Of a stretch of 10,392 bases of DNA, positions 6,836 through 10,392 are shown one piece after another. Source of the stretch: Flavobacteriaceae bacterium (lineage in GTDB: Bacteria > Bacteroidota > Bacteroidia > Flavobacteriales > Flavobacteriaceae); assembly GCA_019090365.1 (NCBI GenBank), contig JAHRWC010000082.1:1-10392 (forward strand), given 5' to 3'. Numbering within the stretch: position 1 is the stretch's first letter; the number at the start of each line of letters is the position of its first letter. Made by a program: the position numbers and the translations under genes. Under the pieces are notes generated by a model that saw only the letters and a program-made list of their open reading frames with translations, was not told the origin of the DNA and did not search any database.

Positions 6836-7999
6836 TTATACTTCATTTTTGCGACGTGCTTTGTACCATCGCTCAGGTATTTCCTGATTACATGCACCCA
6901 AATATTCGCCATAAGTGCAAGGTAATAACGTTTTACTTTTTAATTTATTATTAACATTTGAAATAAAAGGCAATTCTAACCACCATCTCCCCGTTTTATT
7001 ACTCTTTTTAAACAATAAAACTTCATCATCAACCATTACTTTATATGTTGTATAGTTTTTTTCGTCATTGAAATCGTCATCTTTTACTCTAAAATTGACT
7101 CCTTCTATAAAATACCAAAAAATTTGTGCTATTAACATAGCAGCATTATCTATATCAACTAAATTTTTTATTTCATATACTCCAAATGAAGAAACTTTAT
7201 TACTTATTCCTGCATATCGAGCTATTGAACATATTTCTCTGCCATCAAATCCATTTGGACTAGACTTACTTTTATAACTTAATTCTGAGCTTTTTATTGC
7301 ACCAATATCTAAACTCACAATATTTGCATTCCTAAAAATTGGTTCTACAATTTTAATGTCAGAAGTCACTTCTCCTAATCGATAAGCGTCAAAAAATAAT
7401 TTCTCCATTAAAACTATTTCTTCTGGAGGGTTAAAGTAAGACTGATATCCTATCGCGCTATAATTAAAAAGGTTATAAGGCTTATTCACTATTAATTTCC
7501 CTACATATGAAATATTTGAAATAGGCTGATCTGCATCTCCAAGATCAAATCTACCATCAACATTAACAATGTTGACCATTGATCCAAAATCGTCATAAGA
7601 ACGATATTGCCCCATTACTAAATCTTGACTTCCTCCTAAAATTAAGGGAATAATATTAAAACTAATCAGCTCCTTGATTACAGCACTCATCGCAAAATAC
7701 GTATCACTAACTGTTGCGCCTTTCTCAATATCTCCTATATCAGCTATTTTATATTTCCAATTACCCGCATACAAAGAATACATTGCTTTACGACAGGAAT
7801 CGAAATCAATTTCTTCTCCCATATAATCAACATCGTTTCTATTTTCTTTTATACCAAGTATTGCAAATTTCACTTTTTCAAGTGCTGGTAATTCATCTTT
7901 TTCAGAATAAATTAAAATTTGTTTACCAAGTACTCCTTCCGGTAACACTTCTTTATGTGCAAGTACAGATTTAGAAACTGGTGTGAGAAAATCGATCAT
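6836..7999 (-). CDS. Arginase/formimidoylglutamase-fold protein with degenerate metal site
   Basis: This 387-residue protein has the order of motifs of the ureohydrolase (arginase/agmatinase/formimidoylglutamase) superfamily, but several are altered. The usual GGDH/GGGH loop reads LGGSQDL (121-127, Q125 in place of His). The DAHxDxxD motif reads DGRFDLGD (148-155; D148, D152 and D155 kept, His replaced by R150). The SxDxD motif reads SLDIG (229-233; D231 kept, second Asp replaced by G233). E276 in VYEIKN may match the conserved Glu before the usual NP. A two-manganese hydrolase is thus unlikely; a one-metal or non-catalytic role is possible. An extra C-terminal region (about 310-387) with Trp-rich segments goes beyond the ordinary arginase core. 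The ATG overlaps the topA stop by one base (TAATG), suggesting translational coupling. gldK follows after 112 bases. No signal peptide, so cytoplasmic. Databases would probably call it formimidoylglutamase; true function unknown. Confidence 0.85.
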   Translation of the reverse strand: MIDFLTPVSKSVLAHKEVLPEGVLGKQILIYSEKDELPALEKVKFAILGIKENRNDVDYMGEEIDFDSCRKAMYSLYAGNWKYKIADIGDIEKGATVSDTYFAMSAVIKELISFNIIPLILGGSQDLVMGQYRSYDDFGSMVNIVNVDGRFDLGDADQPISNISYVGKLIVNKPYNLFNYSAIGYQSYFNPPEEIVLMEKLFFDAYRLGEVTSDIKIVEPIFRNANIVSLDIGAIKSSELSYKSKSSPNGFDGREICSIARYAGISNKVSSFGVYEIKNLVDIDNAAMLIAQIFWYFIEGVNFRVKDDDFNDEKNYTTYKVMVDDEVLLFKKSNKTGRWWLELPFISNVNNKLKSKTLLPCTYGEYLGACNQEIPERWYKARRKNEV

Positions 8000-10392
8000 T
8001 ATTTTTTCTTAGCGGTAGTTTTCTTAGCAGTAGCTTTTTTTCTTGTTTTTTTCTTTGGTGTTTTCTTTTCGATAATATCTAAAGCTTGTTCTAAGGTCAT
8101 TTTTTCTGCCTTTGTAGTTTTTGGCAGCTCTATCTTAGTTTTTCCTTTAATCAGGTTAAAACGACCCCAACGAGCTTTCTCAAGACGTATTCCTTCGTCT
8201 TTCCAATCATGAATCAACTTATCAATCTCTTTTTGTTTCTTAGTTTCAATAAGCTCTATAATATCTGCATCAGATAAATTATCGAAATCGTATTTCTTAT
8301 TTACATTAATGAACATATTGTTCCATTTTATAAATGGCCCAAAACGACCTGTTCCTTTCTGAACTGGTAAATCTTCATAAGTATAAATTGGCGCATCTGC
8401 TCTTTTCTTTTCTTCAATAAGCTCGATTGCCATATCCATATCCACTTCTAAAGGATCCATACCTTTAGGAAGTGAAATAAATTTTTTATCATATCGTACA
8501 TAAGGACCAAATCGGCCATTATTTACATCTACTTCGAAACCATCATGTGTTCCTAAAGTTTTTGGAAGTTTAAATAAATCCATTACTTCTTCAAAAGTAA
8601 TTTGATGTAATTGTTGGTCGGGCCTTAAACTTGCAAATTTCTTTTCTTCATCTTCTGGGCTTCCAATTTGAGCCATCGCTCCATATCTACCTAATCTCAC
8701 AAGTACCACTTTTCCTGAAACAGGATCATTTCCTAAAATACGCTCACCACTTTCTCTGTCAGCATTTTCAGTTACATTTTCTACTTGTGGATGAAAATCT
8801 TTGTAAAAGTTCTTCATCATTAGAGTCCAAGAAGATTTTCCTTCAGCTATATCATCAAAATCTTGTTCAACTTTGGCTGTAAAATTATAATCAAGGATTG
8901 TTGAAAAATGTTCAACCAAGAAGTCATTTACAATTAGCCCAATATCTGTAGGAACTAATTTTCCTTTGTCTGAACCAATAACTTCTGTCAATGTATTTTC
9001 TTGAATTTCATCTTCAAGTATCAGTTGTTTATATTTACGCTCAACACCTTCTACTGTGCCTTTCTCAACATAATTTCTATTAATAATAGTAGAAATAGTT
9101 GGTGCATATGTAGACGGTCTACCAATCCCTAATTCTTCCATTTGCTTTACCAAAGAAGCTTCAGTAAATCGATATGGCGGACGAGTAAATCGCTGAGTTG
9201 CTGTAATATAATTTTTCTGAAGTGAATCTCCCACGGTTAATTTTGGAAGCATTCCTTCTTGTTCTTCATCTTCTAAATCGGTTCCTTCTAGATATACTTT
9301 TAAGAAACCATCAAATTTGATCATTTCCCCGTTAGCTACAAATTGTTCTGTAACACTTTCTGATGCTTGGATATCTATCTTAACATTGGTACGCTCCATT
9401 TGAGCATCACTCATTTGAGATGCAATGGTACGTTTCCAAATTAAATTATATAAACGCTCTTGGTCATAATCGCCACTAATTGTTTGACGAGATAAATCGG
9501 TTGGGCGAATCGCCTCATGCGCTTCTTGTGCTCCTTTAGATTTTCCTTTATAATCTCTAGGGTTGCTATATTCTTTTCCGTAATTATTAGTAATCGCTTC
9601 CATCGCAGCTTCTTTAGCATCGTTTGAAAGGTTTACACTATCGGTTCTCATATATGTTATAAAACCAGCTTCATACAAACGCTGAGCAATTGTCATCGTT
9701 TTTCCTACTGAAAAATACAATTTTCTTGATGCTTCTTGTTGAAGTGTAGAAGTTGTAAATGGTGGCGCTGGTGATTTCTTTGCCGGCTTTTTTATTAAAT
9801 TTGAAACTTTATAATTAGCCTGAAGATTTTTTCTTAAAAATTCATGTGCTTCAGTTTCTGTTGTAAAGTTTTTAGGAAGCTTTGCTTTAAATTTATTTCC
9901 TTCTTTCGAAGTAAATTCAGCAACAACTCTAAAAGATGCGACTGGAGTAAACGCTTCTATTTGGCGTTCTCTCTCAACAATTAGTCGAACAGCAACCGAT
10001 TGTACTCTACCTGCCGAAAGACCTCCTTTTACTTTTCTCCAAAGTACCGGAGATAGTTCATATCCAACTAAACGATCCAATACTCTACGCGCTTGTTGCG
10101 CATCAACAAGGTCATAATTTATTTTTCTAGGATTCTCAATTGCTTTAAGAATAGCAGATTTTGTAATTTCATGAAACACAATACGTTTTGTATTATCTTC
10201 CTTTAAATCTAAATTTTCAGCTAAGTGCCATGCAATAGCTTCTCCTTCTCGATCCTCATCACTAGCTAACCAAACCATTTCTGCTTTGTTAGATAATGCT
10301 TTTAAATCTTTTACTAAACTTTTCTTATCTGAAGGTACTATATATTTAGGAGTAAAATCGCCCTCAACATCCACACCTAACTCCTTAGATGG
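7999..10392 (-). CDS. topA: DNA topoisomerase I (type IA), N-terminus cut by window edge
   Basis: The frame is open to the right edge; 797 residues are visible, beginning PSKELGVDVEGDF. Family comparison suggests that about 35-45 N-terminal residues lie outside, so the GTG at 10374 is an internal valine, not the start. From residue 1 at the edge: the end of the TOPRIM domain has SDEDREGE (the DxDxE metal-binding acids at about 45, 47 and 49), and the catalytic tyrosine is in FITYMRTDS at 247 (codon 9654-9652). The type IA core continues with IGRPSTYAPTIS. The C-terminal third has repeated RFGPY/RFGPF units (about 8310-8530) of the zinc-free C-terminal repeat type; no Cys4 zinc fingers are seen. 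The last 22 residues are a Lys/Thr/Ala tail. The enzyme relaxes negatively supercoiled DNA by single-strand passage. Its stop codon overlaps the start of the next gene. Confidence 0.97.
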   Translation of the reverse strand, partial: PSKELGVDVEGDFTPKYIVPSDKKSLVKDLKALSNKAEMVWLASDEDREGEAIAWHLAENLDLKEDNTKRIVFHEITKSAILKAIENPRKINYDLVDAQQARRVLDRLVGYELSPVLWRKVKGGLSAGRVQSVAVRLIVERERQIEAFTPVASFRVVAEFTSKEGNKFKAKLPKNFTTETEAHEFLRKNLQANYKVSNLIKKPAKKSPAPPFTTSTLQQEASRKLYFSVGKTMTIAQRLYEAGFITYMRTDSVNLSNDAKEAAMEAITNNYGKEYSNPRDYKGKSKGAQEAHEAIRPTDLSRQTISGDYDQERLYNLIWKRTIASQMSDAQMERTNVKIDIQASESVTEQFVANGEMIKFDGFLKVYLEGTDLEDEEQEGMLPKLTVGDSLQKNYITATQRFTRPPYRFTEASLVKQMEELGIGRPSTYAPTISTIINRNYVEKGTVEGVERKYKQLILEDEIQENTLTEVIGSDKGKLVPTDIGLIVNDFLVEHFSTILDYNFTAKVEQDFDDIAEGKSSWTLMMKNFYKDFHPQVENVTENADRESGERILGNDPVSGKVVLVRLGRYGAMAQIGSPEDEEKKFASLRPDQQLHQITFEEVMDLFKLPKTLGTHDGFEVDVNNGRFGPYVRYDKKFISLPKGMDPLEVDMDMAIELIEEKKRADAPIYTYEDLPVQKGTGRFGPFIKWNNMFINVNKKYDFDNLSDADIIELIETKKQKEIDKLIHDWKDEGIRLEKARWGRFNLIKGKTKIELPKTTKAEKMTLEQALDIIEKKTPKKKTRKKATAKKTTAKKK

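Noticed and set aside
7714..8212. Two overlapping plus-strand open frames across the topA/ureohydrolase junction
   Set aside because: Their hydrophobic or Phe-rich composition is the mirror of Lys-rich and AT-rich codons on the minus strand; they are shadows, not membrane proteins or a toxin pair.
8631..8882. Plus-strand open frame opposite topA
   Set aside because: Low-complexity Leu/His/Phe composition with no domain, inside conserved topA coding sequence.
10372..10374. GTG as a possible start codon of topA
   Set aside because: The frame stays open upstream to the edge and encodes PSKELG, which continues the conserved TopA N-terminal region, so the GTG is an internal valine codon.
1..10392. 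Search for a mobile element, defence system, CRISPR array or RNA gene
   Set aside because: No transposase, integrase, terminal inverted repeats, spaced direct repeats or tRNA/rRNA-like sequence seen; nearly all DNA is explained by eight co-directional core-type genes.

Overview
The window looks like chromosomal DNA from a member of the Flavobacteriaceae or a close relative (Bacteroidota). It is clearly AT-rich, ribosome binding sites are weak and A-rich rather than strong Shine-Dalgarno sequences, promoter-like elements resemble the Bacteroidota TTG / TANNTTTG type, and it carries the gldK-gldL-gldM-gldN cluster, a hallmark of the type IX secretion system (T9SS) and gliding motility. All eight protein genes are on the minus strand, so transcription runs from high to low coordinates. 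No RNA gene, insertion sequence, phage gene or CRISPR array was seen, and no gene shows a frameshift.

In transcription order: (1) the 3' part of topA, DNA topoisomerase I, which enters from the right edge (10392-7999). (2) An arginase/formimidoylglutamase-fold protein whose start overlaps the topA stop in a TAATG junction (7999-6836); about half of its expected metal ligands are replaced. (3) A 112-base gap with a promoter-like sequence. (4) gldK, gldL, gldM and gldN (6723-2097), with spacers of 68, 49 and 16 bases, very probably one operon. (5) A strong intrinsic terminator (2040-2071). (6) A stand-alone FAD-dependent oxidoreductase of the DAO type (2027-975). (7) The 5' half of an ABC-F translation-factor ATPase that runs off the left edge (918-1).

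The gld block encodes the T9SS core. GldL (two membrane helices) and GldM (one membrane helix plus a long periplasmic part) form the proton-driven inner-membrane motor. GldK (lipoprotein) and GldN (exported) form the periplasmic/outer-membrane ring that GldM contacts. Residues reported as essential in the Flavobacterium johnsoniae motor can be aligned here (GldL E51, GldM R9). There is one gldN and no adjacent gldO paralogue.

The window is mostly a conserved core locus. The points most worth a second look are the degenerate ureohydrolase between topA and gldK, the DAO oxidoreductase as a possible MnmC(o)-like tRNA-modification enzyme, a terminator that abuts a possible leaderless promoter, and a pentanucleotide repeat between gldK and gldL. 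I found no convincing new defence or mobile system.
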